A stretch of 64,000 bases of DNA, from contig DIHE01000194.1 of NCBI GenBank assembly GCA_002420005.1, positions 23,171 to 87,170 on the forward strand, given 5' to 3'. The translations under genes and the position numbers were made by a program. This DNA is from Holophagales bacterium UBA5704. GTDB lineage: Bacteria; Acidobacteriota; Thermoanaerobaculia; Multivoradales; UBA5704. Below are positions 45,023 to 52,693 of this stretch, piece after piece; position 1 is the first letter of the stretch; every line of letters starts with the position of its first letter. A model generated the notes under the pieces. That model was not told where the DNA came from and searched no databases. It saw nothing but the letters and a program-made list of their open reading frames with translations.

Positions 45023-45615
45023 TGATAGATCCATTCCCGGGCCCCCTCTCCTTTCGTCACGTAGGCGGTTCCGTTGTATTTGCGGATCTGGACCTTGCCC
45101 GTCGCCGCCGGGTCCACGTTCACTTCCAGGATGTTTCCGCGGTGGTCGGCGAGCCGGATGGCGCCGGTATCGAGCACCGAGCCGTCGCTCCGGTAGATCA
45201 CTTCCTGGCTCGGAAGCGTCAAAGCACCGTCCACGTTGGCGTCCAGGCCCTCGATCGAGTCGAAGTCGATGTCGCCGTTCTCATCCTTGAAGGAGAGCTG
45301 CTTGGGCAGGCGCACCCGGCTGATGGTGATGTCCGACCCGTCATCGAAGACGCCATCGCGGTCGAGGTCGGCGAAGGCCATGATTTCTTTGGTCGCCGGG
45401 TCGATCGTCACGACGCCGTAGCAGCTGCGCCGCACGGCCTGCAGCCGCGCCGCCCGCAGAAGACTCACCGTCTCCCGTGCCGTGCCCTCGATCTTGATCC
45501 GGGTCAGCATGCCGATGATGTGCGGGTAGGAGAACGCCATGATGAGGGAGAGAACGGCCAGGGTGACGAGAAGCTCGATCATCGAGAACCCGCCTTCAGA
45601 CGTTTCGGTCTTCAT
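45019..45615 (-). CDS. fimT: FimT/GspH-type minor pilin, first gene of the minor-pilin operon
   Basis: A 198-aa prepilin: MKTETSEGG with the cleavage G, then FSMIELLVTLAVLSLIMAFS with +5 Glu, followed by ETVSLLRAARLQAVRRS, the GspH/FimT hallmark. Two Asp-rich loops (DLDRDGVFDDGSD, DENGDIDFD) look calcium-binding. No Shine-Dalgarno sequence precedes the ATG, and a sigma-54-type promoter ends about 14 nt upstream, so the mRNA would have almost no leader. Confidence 0.88.
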   Translation of the reverse strand: MKTETSEGGFSMIELLVTLAVLSLIMAFSYPHIIGMLTRIKIEGTARETVSLLRAARLQAVRRSCYGVVTIDPATKEIMAFADLDRDGVFDDGSDITISRVRLPKQLSFKDENGDIDFDSIEGLDANVDGALTLPSQEVIYRSDGSVLDTGAIRLADHRGNILEVNVDPAATGKVQIRKYNGTAYVTKGEGAREWIYQ

Positions 45616-45629
45616 GGCTGCAATGGAGT

Positions 45630-45646
45630 AGCAAGAGGCGTGCCGG
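45630..45646 (-). promoter_or_regulatory. Sigma-54 promoter candidate of the minor-pilin operon
   Basis: Read on the minus strand: GGCACG (45644-45639), CCTC, TTGCT (45634-45630). The GG and GC dinucleotides are 10 nt apart, as required for -24/-12 boxes. The transcript start would fall only a few nt before the fimT ATG. Confidence 0.55.
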
Positions 45647-45783
45647 CGGCGCGCAAGTCCCGGGGAGAGATCGTAGATTGCAGAAGAAGAAGGGTTTATG
45701 CGCGCCCGTGGGGACGCTTCAGGCCGCGCGGAGTTGGCCGGCCTGATACGGATCGTAACGAGAGTGTCGCGGCTCCCTCGGCT

Positions 45784-47493
45784 TCAGGCTCTGGGAAGGA
45801 CGACCTCGGCGCGCGTGCCGCCTCCGGGCCGGTCGTCGAGGCGGATGCGGCCCCCGTGCAGAACCACGATGCGATGGGCGAGCGCAAGGCCGAGGCCGAC
45901 GCCACCGCGGCGGCCGGTGGCGAACGGGTGGAAAAGCCGCTCGCGGATCCCGGAGGGCAGGCCGGCGCCCCGGTCCTCGATGGCCAGGATCACCCCGTCG
46001 TCGCACCGCGCCACCGAGGCCCGGACAGGGCCGGACCTTCCGGCCTCGCGCTCGGCCTCCGCGGCGTTGAGGAGGAGATTGCGCACCACCCGCTCGAGAA
46101 GCTGGGGGTCGCCGGCCATGTGGACCTCGCCGTCCGGATCGCCGAGCACCTCCACCGCGACCCCGGCCAGGGAGGGGTCGGCGGCGGCGCGGTGCAGCAG
46201 CCGGTCGAGGACGACATCGGCCCGGCGCACGCTGCCCGGGCGGGCGAAGGACAGGAAGTCCTCGAGCACCCTCTGGAGGTGGTCCGCTTCGTGGCGGATC
46301 TCGGCGAGGTAGTCGGCCACGGACTCCTCGTCCGGGCGCCGTTCGATGAGGGTCAGGTAGCCCGACAGGGTGGCGAGGCTGTTGCGCAGCTCGTGCGCGA
46401 TACCGCCGGCCATCTCGCCGAGGCGGGAAAGACTCTCGGCGAGCCGGCTGTCTTCCGCCGCGCGCCGCGCGGCGGTCAGGTCGGCGAAGAGGATGAGGAA
46501 ACCGCGGATGCCGCCGTCCGCCCGGCGCAGGGGGTGGACGGTGAGGCCGACGGTCAGCGCATCTCCGGTGCCGGAGCGCACGCCGCACTCCGCCCGGGAC
46601 GGCGCGCTGCCGGCGGCGACGGCTCCGGCCAGAAGCTCGCAGAGCTCCGGCTGGCCGGCCAGGGCCTGCGCCAGGTGCGTGCCCGCGGCCGGCGGAGGAT
46701 CGAGGCCGAGGAGCCCGGCGCCCACTGCGTTCAAGGCGAGCACCGCCCCTTCCCGGTCGAGCAGCAGGAGGCCGCTCTGCAGGCTTGGGGCCAGCGTGCG
46801 CTCGAGGGCGGCGATGTCATCTTCGACGCCGTGGGGATCGCGACCGGCGAGCGCCCGCAGCGCCTCTTCGAACGTCCGCACGAGGAAATGCATCTCATCC
46901 CCCTCGCCGTGCCCCTCTCCGGCTACGGCTCGGGCACGGTCGAGGAGCGCCTCGTAAGGAGCCATCAGATGGCCGAGAAAGGCGAGGACGAGCACGAGAA
47001 CGGCGCCTTCGATGCCCAGGACCGCGAGGGTGAGAATCGACAAGGCCCGCCTTTGCCGGGCGAGCAGGTCGGCATCGAGGTCGATCCGGACCCAGAGGTC
47101 CGTACCCTGGCCGAGGGGCGCAAAACCGGCCACCGCATCCGGCAGATCATCCTCCAGCCCGATCGCGCCCGGCGTGGCGCCCGGCGGGGGGAACAGGCGC
47201 AGGTCGTCCCTGGTCTGGGTGAGCGGCACGCCGGACGCATCGACGATGGCGCCGCTTTGCGCGCCCGGTGCGAGCTGGCGCAGCCGCGGGCCGTCGGGGA
47301 GATTGCGCACGCCGACCTGCGCGGCCACCAGCCGCGCCAGGCGCACCGCCTCCTCCCGGCGGTCGGTGGCGAGCTGGTCGAGCGCGCCGCGGAAGGAGAA
47401 GAGGGTGAAGAGGGAGAGGACGACCAGGACCAGCAGGGCCATCGGCAGAAGGATGAGCACCTCGCGGCGCAATCCCAGACGGCGCGGCTTCAC
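45784..47493 (-). CDS. NtrB/PilS-type membrane sensor kinase
   Basis: A 569-aa kinase. Membrane helix about 10-30 (VLILLPMALLVLVVLSLFTL), a periplasmic stretch, a second helix about 152-172 (LSILTLAVLGIEGAVLVLVL), a PAS-like region (SLQSGLLLLDREGAVLALNAVGAGLL), HisKA with phospho-His in GGIAHELRNSLATLSGYL, and HATPase_c with VRNLLLNAAEA, IEDRGAGLPS and GGVGLGLALA. The HELRN box is of the NtrB/PilS type that partners sigma-54 regulators. The start is GTG 47493, 25 nt after the prepilin peptidase. Likely partner: the regulator at 36470. Confidence 0.88.
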   Translation of the reverse strand: MKPRRLGLRREVLILLPMALLVLVVLSLFTLFSFRGALDQLATDRREEAVRLARLVAAQVGVRNLPDGPRLRQLAPGAQSGAIVDASGVPLTQTRDDLRLFPPPGATPGAIGLEDDLPDAVAGFAPLGQGTDLWVRIDLDADLLARQRRALSILTLAVLGIEGAVLVLVLAFLGHLMAPYEALLDRARAVAGEGHGEGDEMHFLVRTFEEALRALAGRDPHGVEDDIAALERTLAPSLQSGLLLLDREGAVLALNAVGAGLLGLDPPPAAGTHLAQALAGQPELCELLAGAVAAGSAPSRAECGVRSGTGDALTVGLTVHPLRRADGGIRGFLILFADLTAARRAAEDSRLAESLSRLGEMAGGIAHELRNSLATLSGYLTLIERRPDEESVADYLAEIRHEADHLQRVLEDFLSFARPGSVRRADVVLDRLLHRAAADPSLAGVAVEVLGDPDGEVHMAGDPQLLERVVRNLLLNAAEAEREAGRSGPVRASVARCDDGVILAIEDRGAGLPSGIRERLFHPFATGRRGGVGLGLALAHRIVVLHGGRIRLDDRPGGGTRAEVVLPRA

Positions 47494-47518
47494 CCCCGGT
47501 CCCTCCGGGCCGGCGGGC

Positions 47519-48301
47519 TCATAGCAGCCCCGCGTACCAGGCGATCAGCGGCTCGCCGAAGAAGAGCGCGGCCAGGCCGCCCAAGGCGAGAAAGACGCCG
47601 AACGGGAGCCGCGAGCGCATGTCATGGCTGCCCAGGCGCATCAGGGCGAGCCCCACCACGGAACCGCCCAGCGTGCTGCAGAGCAGGGTGACCAGCACAC
47701 CCTGCCAGCCGAGGAAGGCGCCGATCAGGGCGAGCATCTTGACGTCTCCCAAGCCCATCCCTTCCTCGTGGCGCACGACTTTCCAGAGGCCCCAGGCGGC
47801 GAGCAGGATGCCGGCCCCCAGCGCCACGCCGGCCAGCGCCGGCACCAGACCGACGAGCGGAGACCGGAGCTGGGTCGCGAGCCCGACGGCGATGCCCGGC
47901 AGGGTGAGCCGGTCGGGCAGCAGCATATGGTCGTAGTCGATCAGCCCCAGCACCAGCATGAGGCCGGTGAAGATCCACGCCACCGGCGTCTGGAGGGAGA
48001 AGCCGAAGTGGAACAGGCAGGCCACGAAGAGGCCCGCGGTGGCCAGCTCGACGAGCGGGTAGCGCCACGAGATCCGGGAACCACAGTGGCGGCACCGTCC
48101 GCGCAGCAGCAGGAACGAAAGCACCGGCACGTTGTCGCGCGCCTGGATCAGGTTGCCACAGCCGGGGCAGCGGGAGCGGGGCCGGACGGTCGACAGGCCG
48201 AGCGGCAGGCGGTAGACCACCACGTTGAGGTAGCTGCCGACGATCAGGCCGACCAGGCCGGCATAGAGGACGATCAGGACGATCAGAGGCTGCTGGAGCA
48301 C
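47519..48301 (-). CDS. pilD: Prepilin peptidase (PilD)
   Basis: A 260-aa polytopic aspartyl protease that cleaves and methylates prepilins. N-terminal motif VGSYLNVVVYRLP, the zinc-binding cysteines in RCPGCGNLI and CRHCGSRIS, the first catalytic Asp in IDYDHMLLPD and the second in GMGLGDVKMLA. All the residues for both peptidase and methylase halves are present. It is third in an operon with the major pilin and a GT-C-like protein, and is followed by the kinase. Confidence 0.96.
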   Translation of the reverse strand: MLQQPLIVLIVLYAGLVGLIVGSYLNVVVYRLPLGLSTVRPRSRCPGCGNLIQARDNVPVLSFLLLRGRCRHCGSRISWRYPLVELATAGLFVACLFHFGFSLQTPVAWIFTGLMLVLGLIDYDHMLLPDRLTLPGIAVGLATQLRSPLVGLVPALAGVALGAGILLAAWGLWKVVRHEEGMGLGDVKMLALIGAFLGWQGVLVTLLCSTLGGSVVGLALMRLGSHDMRSRLPFGVFLALGGLAALFFGEPLIAWYAGLL

Positions 48302-48304
48302 GGC

Positions 48305-50689
48305 TCAGGATTGTAGTACGTCCGGCTCGCGCCGCGCCCGGAGGAAGAGGAGGCAGCAGCCGGCCAGGGCGAGAGCCGAAACCGCCGCGCCTGCCGGTAA
48401 CCGGCGCTCGTGGTAGGCGAGGACGAGCTCGTGCTCCCCCGCCGGCAGCTCGACGCCGATCTGGCCGAGGCCGGTGGGGCAGGTCGCGGCCGGAGCGCCA
48501 TCGACCGTCGCCTGCCAGCCGTCGTCGAACGTGGTGGCCACGACGAAAAAGGCGGGCTGGGGAACGCTGTAGAGCAGGGTCACCCGGCCCCCGGTGTCAC
48601 GCAGGCCGAGCGGCCGGGGGGGGACCGGATACACCAGCTCGGACGGCGGCTTCCCGGCGCGCACGCAGTGTTCGTGCAGGGCCATGGCATAGCCCTGCTG
48701 GCGCGAGGCCGAGAGGGCCGAGGGCCAGGTCGGGTGAAAACTCACCGTCTGCGCAAAGCGATAGCGCGGCAGGCGCCAGGGATCGAGGACCGCCTGGACA
48801 CCGGATGCCCGGGGGTTTTCGGCGACGGCGGCGGCCCACGCGGCGGTGGGCTGGCGCAGGAGCACCAGTCCGACGTTCCAGGCTCCCAGATAGCGGAAGG
48901 CGCGCTCCCGGCCGGGCTCTCCCTGGCCCCATTCGGTGTGGACCACATACATCGACCGCTGCCCCCAGCCGGTGAGCATCAGGTCATAGTCCGGGTGGAA
49001 CACATAAGGGATGCCCCAGAGCGTGCCGGCGTAGGGTTCGAGGCGCGCGAAGAGCGACAGGACCGGTGCGAGGTGCGGATCGGCGGTGCGCGCGAAGACC
49101 TCGAGCTGCCCCGGCGGCGCCTCTTCCAGATACAGCCGGCTGCCGGGCGGGATGGCGTCGGCCAGCGCCGGCCGCTCCTCGTAGACTGCGGCCGGCAGGG
49201 TGACCACGAAGCCGCGGCCGAAATACCAGAGGTCGGCAGCCAGAAGCCCGAGCGCCAAACCGGTGAGCACCCGCGCCGACGGACGCCGGGCGCGGCAGAG
49301 CGCGAAGAGGAGGGTGACCGCCGCCGTGGCCACCACCGCCACCCATGCTTCGGTGCGCAGGTAGGCGAGGCCGGCTTGCGCCGTGGCCTCGTTGAGGTCG
49401 GGGCCTCCATGGCTGCGCACGAACCACAGCCCCAGGCGCGGCGCGGCTTGGAGGATCGCGACGAAGGTGAGCGCCGTGGCGAGCAGAACGGCGGCCAGAG
49501 CCAGCGGAAAATCCGCCGCCGCGCGCCGTCCTGCGGCGCGCTCGTCCAGCAGCCGCTGCCAGCCCAGGGCGCCGGCAAAGCCCAGGGCGACCACGGTGAG
49601 CAAGGCGAATTTTTCCGGGAAGCGCACCACCGCAAGGAAGGGGAGCGCTGCGCGAATCGCCTCGAACAGGGGATTGTGCCGGCCGAGGGCGAGGAAGGCC
49701 CCGAGGGCCGCAGCGAGCGCCCAGGTGCCGCGGCGGGGGATCGGCCAGAGCGAGAGGGAACAGATGCCCAGGACGGTGAGCAACAGGCCCGGGTAGAGCG
49801 AAGCGACGTAGGGGAAGTCGCGGTCGTGCAAGCTCCAGCCGAAGAAGCGGCCGGCCTGCGGTCGCGACGCATCGCCGAAGAAGCGGGGAAACGCCAGCTC
49901 CACCAAACGCGCCGGAGGGGCCGACCAGGCGCCGGCCTGGGTCGCATCGAGCCCGCCGGCGCGCGGCGAGTCGGCGATGCGGGCGGCCGTCGGCAGGATC
50001 TGCACCGCCGCGAGGGCCACGGCCACCACCACGGGCACCGCCACGCGCAAGGCCGCCAGCGGCTGCTTCACGCCGCGCGCCACGGCGAGGGAGAGCAGGC
50101 CGAGACCGGAGATCACCACGGTGACCGGCTCCCCGTTCAACACCTGCAGGGCGAGAGCGCCACCGGCGAGAAGGGCCGGGCGCAGCCAGGCGCCCCGCCG
50201 GAAGGCCGCATCCCCGGCGAGCAGGACCCAGGGGAACCAGGCCATGCTGCAATACAGGGTGAACGCGCTGAGCAGAGAGAGCACGGCTCCGCTTCCGGTA
50301 TAGCCGAGCGCCGCCAGCGCCGCGGCGCCGCGCCCGGTGCCCAGGCGGCGGGCCAGAACCCACGCCCCGGCGAAGGCCACCGCCGCGTGGAAGATCACCA
50401 GCAGGTTCAGCGCATAGGCCGGCGAGACCACGAACGCCAGCCAGGTGGGGGGATAGAACGCTGCGTAGTTGGGGTTCGAGAGGATCGGCTGACCCCCGTG
50501 CAACCACGGATTCCAGACCGGCAGGCCGCCCTCGGCCAGGTGGCGGAAGGCGGTGCGCAGCGGGAGGTGAAACTGAGGAATGTCCCGGTTGGCGAGCACC
50601 TGCCCGGGGGTCAACAGACGCCCGAACAAGGCGAGCAGCCATCCGGCTGCCAACAGGAGGGACAGGAGGGCCGGGATGCGGCGGTGCAT
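48305..50689 (-). CDS. YfhO-like multi-pass membrane protein, candidate glycosyltransferase
   Basis: A 794-aa protein with at least ten hydrophobic segments and a C-terminal soluble beta domain (VTLLYSVPQPAFFVVATTFDDGWQATVDG and AGEHELVLAYHERR), the layout of YfhO-family proteins (GT-C-like membrane transferases). N-terminal VLANRDIPQFHLPLR and NPWLHGGQPILSNPNYAAF form the first extracytoplasmic loop with the acidic and aromatic residues usual in GT-C enzymes. Position between pilin and prepilin peptidase suggests pilin or cell-surface glycosylation; this is inference. Confidence 0.8.
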   Translation of the reverse strand: MHRRIPALLSLLLAAGWLLALFGRLLTPGQVLANRDIPQFHLPLRTAFRHLAEGGLPVWNPWLHGGQPILSNPNYAAFYPPTWLAFVVSPAYALNLLVIFHAAVAFAGAWVLARRLGTGRGAAALAALGYTGSGAVLSLLSAFTLYCSMAWFPWVLLAGDAAFRRGAWLRPALLAGGALALQVLNGEPVTVVISGLGLLSLAVARGVKQPLAALRVAVPVVVAVALAAVQILPTAARIADSPRAGGLDATQAGAWSAPPARLVELAFPRFFGDASRPQAGRFFGWSLHDRDFPYVASLYPGLLLTVLGICSLSLWPIPRRGTWALAAALGAFLALGRHNPLFEAIRAALPFLAVVRFPEKFALLTVVALGFAGALGWQRLLDERAAGRRAAADFPLALAAVLLATALTFVAILQAAPRLGLWFVRSHGGPDLNEATAQAGLAYLRTEAWVAVVATAAVTLLFALCRARRPSARVLTGLALGLLAADLWYFGRGFVVTLPAAVYEERPALADAIPPGSRLYLEEAPPGQLEVFARTADPHLAPVLSLFARLEPYAGTLWGIPYVFHPDYDLMLTGWGQRSMYVVHTEWGQGEPGRERAFRYLGAWNVGLVLLRQPTAAWAAAVAENPRASGVQAVLDPWRLPRYRFAQTVSFHPTWPSALSASRQQGYAMALHEHCVRAGKPPSELVYPVPPRPLGLRDTGGRVTLLYSVPQPAFFVVATTFDDGWQATVDGAPAATCPTGLGQIGVELPAGEHELVLAYHERRLPAGAAVSALALAGCCLLFLRARREPDVLQS

Positions 50690-50714
50690 GCGATCCCGGC
50701 CTGGCGCGCGTCCC

Positions 50715-51242
50715 TCAGTTCCGCGATTCCGGCCAGCGGACCATGAAGCCGTCCGCCCACACCACGTCCCGGTCGTAGTCCGTCGGCTCGAAGCCCGTCA
50801 CCGTGTAGTCGTCCGTCTCCGCGGCTCCGTCGCGCCCCGTGCTGCGGATCGCCATGACATGGATGGCCCGTGGATTGGCGGTGTTCAGGTAATACTCGTA
50901 CCGGCTCTTCCAGCCATCCTTGAGCGGGATGTCCTGGAGGTAGGTGGGAATGAGGATCGTGCTCAGCGCGTCGGCGGTCTTCAGGCCGCCGTAGTCACCG
51001 AGGTCGATGTTGCTGGTTGACGACAAACCGGCGGCGGCGGCACCCACCTGGTCGGTGAGCCACGAGAACATGGCGCCGCCGACGATCCGCATGTCCGCCA
51101 TGGTCCGCTTCTGCTTTGCCTTCTGCATCGCATCGAGCATGTTGGGGATCAGCATGGACGCGATGATCCCGATGATCGCCACGACGATCAAGACCTCGAT
51201 CAAGCTGAAGCCCTTCGCATGGGCTGACGGTCTCCGACTCAT
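50715..51242 (-). CDS. Major type IV pilin-like protein
   Basis: A 175-aa prepilin: leader MSRRPSAHAKG, then FSLIEVLIVVAIIGIIASM with +5 Glu and the type IVa/GspG helix, followed by AMQKAKQKRTMADMRIVGGAM as in many Deltaproteobacteria-like and Acidobacteriota pilins. The C-terminal part has a GspG-like DGWKSRYEYYLN element. It is first in the operon pilin, YfhO-like, pilD, kinase, and a sigma-54 promoter stands about 42 nt upstream. It could also be a pseudopilin. Confidence 0.88.
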   Translation of the reverse strand: MSRRPSAHAKGFSLIEVLIVVAIIGIIASMLIPNMLDAMQKAKQKRTMADMRIVGGAMFSWLTDQVGAAAAGLSSTSNIDLGDYGGLKTADALSTILIPTYLQDIPLKDGWKSRYEYYLNTANPRAIHVMAIRSTGRDGAAETDDYTVTGFEPTDYDRDVVWADGFMVRWPESRN

Positions 51243-51283
51243 AAGTCCCCCATCAGACGAGGAAAAACGGCAGGAAACGGCTT

Positions 51284-51299
51284 TTCAAGCCCCGTGCCA
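51284..51299 (-). promoter_or_regulatory. Sigma-54 promoter candidate of the pilin-pilD operon
   Basis: Minus strand: TGGCACG (51299-51293), GGGC, TTGAA (51288-51284). The -24 half is a perfect consensus; the -12 half has one mismatch (TTGAA for TTGCA). The start point would be near 51273, leaving about 30 nt of leader containing GGGGGA before the ATG at 51242. Confidence 0.6.
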
Positions 51300-51428
51300 G
51301 GCAGCCCGGCACACACAACTCGTTGGTGTCCATCGGCTTACGCTTTCCGCACCGGCGAACACGGGTGGCAAAAATAGTCACCGCAGAGCCTCGGCTGGTC
51401 AATCCGCGTCACCCGTGTCTGGAGATAT

Positions 51429-51453
51429 AAATCCTTCTGCATAAGAGGGATTT
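51429..51453 (-). terminator. Hairpin downstream of the SCO gene
   Basis: Minus-strand transcript: AAATCC (51453-51448) and GGATTT (51434-51429), extended by CTCTT/AAG-type pairs, then ATAT. It lies 17 nt past the stop at 51470. No strong U-run. Confidence 0.4.
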
Positions 51454-51469
51454 GCCCGACATGCATAGC

Positions 51470-52612
51470 TCAACCCTTGTCGTCGACCACGCTCTGGACG
51501 ATCGGCAGGATCGAGTCGACGGGAGCGAGGCCGAAGGCCTTCTTCCACAGCCCCGTCCGGTCGTTGCCCAGGAGGAAGAGGTTCTGGTGGTCCTGCGGCG
51601 ACGCCACGTGGTTGCCGAGCTTGCGCAGGACGGCGTCGACGTTCTCCTGGGAGCCGGTGAGAAAGTACCAGCCGGGCCGCGCCTTGAACCGGGCGGCGTA
51701 CTCCTTGAGCCGCTCCGGGGTGTCGGTGACCGGGTCGACGCTCACGGAGACGAGGTAGACCTCCTTGCCGAGCCGGTCACCGAGCCAGTCCTGGATCTTG
51801 GCGAAGCTGGTGCTCATGATCGGGCAGGCGCCGGTGCAGCTGGTGAACATGAAGTCGATGATCACGGTGCGGCCTTTGATGAGGTCGCTGTACAGGCGCA
51901 TGGTCTGGCCGTCCTGGTTGACCAGCGGGATCTCGCCGAAGTAGCTCGCCCCGGTGCCGCCGGCCGGCGCCTGGGCCGGTGCCGTCTTCTCGGCCGCGAC
52001 GCGGTCGATCAGCTCGACCAGCTTGGCCGGCGCCGCGAGACCATAGGCGCGGGTCCAACCGCCGGCCGGATCGTTGCCCACCAGCACCAGCGGCGTGTGG
52101 TCGTTGAGATTCGGCGTGTAGCTGCCGAGTGCCTTCAAGAGCTGGACGACGGTGTCGCGCGCGCCGGTGACCAGGGTCCACCCGGGGCCGGCGCCGAACT
52201 TCTTCCCCCACGCCTTCATCCGCTCCGGGGTATCGGTCGCCGGATCGACGCTCACCGAGATCAGATGGACATCGCGCCCGGCCCGCTCGCCGAGGAGCTC
52301 CTGCACCTTGCCGAAGGTGGCGCCCATCGGCGGACAGATGGTGGTGCAGGTGGTGAAGACGAAGTTGATCATCACCACCTTGCCGCGCACGAGGTCGCTG
52401 TAGAAGCGCACCGGCTTGCCGTCCTGGTCGATCAGTGCGACGTCGGGGACGGTCAGCGCGACCTTCTCGCCCGCTTCCGGCGCCGCCGCAGGCGGCGGCT
52501 CGGCGGCCGGGTGTTGATGGTGCTCATGCTGGGCGACGGCGGCGAACGGGAGCAGGACCGACACGACCGCCCAGAAGGCGATCGGCGCGAGGAATCGGTG
52601 GGACGACGGCAT
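51470..52612 (-). CDS. Tandem SCO1/SenC-domain exported protein
   Basis: A 380-aa exported protein with two complete SCO thioredoxin-like domains. The first (about 50-205) has copper/redox site FVFTTCTTICPPM and DHTPLVLVGND; the second (about 220-378) has FMFTSCTGACPIM and DHQNLFLLGND. Each keeps CxxxCP and the downstream His. SCO proteins deliver copper to cytochrome oxidase or act as thiol reductases. A signal peptide (IAFWAVVSVLLPFAAVAQ) and a His-rich segment HEHHQH follow the start. ATG 52612 has GGAGG 8 nt upstream. Two domains in one chain is unusual. Confidence 0.92.
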   Translation of the reverse strand: MPSSHRFLAPIAFWAVVSVLLPFAAVAQHEHHQHPAAEPPPAAAPEAGEKVALTVPDVALIDQDGKPVRFYSDLVRGKVVMINFVFTTCTTICPPMGATFGKVQELLGERAGRDVHLISVSVDPATDTPERMKAWGKKFGAGPGWTLVTGARDTVVQLLKALGSYTPNLNDHTPLVLVGNDPAGGWTRAYGLAAPAKLVELIDRVAAEKTAPAQAPAGGTGASYFGEIPLVNQDGQTMRLYSDLIKGRTVIIDFMFTSCTGACPIMSTSFAKIQDWLGDRLGKEVYLVSVSVDPVTDTPERLKEYAARFKARPGWYFLTGSQENVDAVLRKLGNHVASPQDHQNLFLLGNDRTGLWKKAFGLAPVDSILPIVQSVVDDKG

Positions 52613-52693
52613 CGGGAACACCTCCGTGAGGATTCTACCGCTCTTGCAGGTGCAGGTGCAGGATGATGGGGGGCGTAACGGCCCCGCCCCCCC

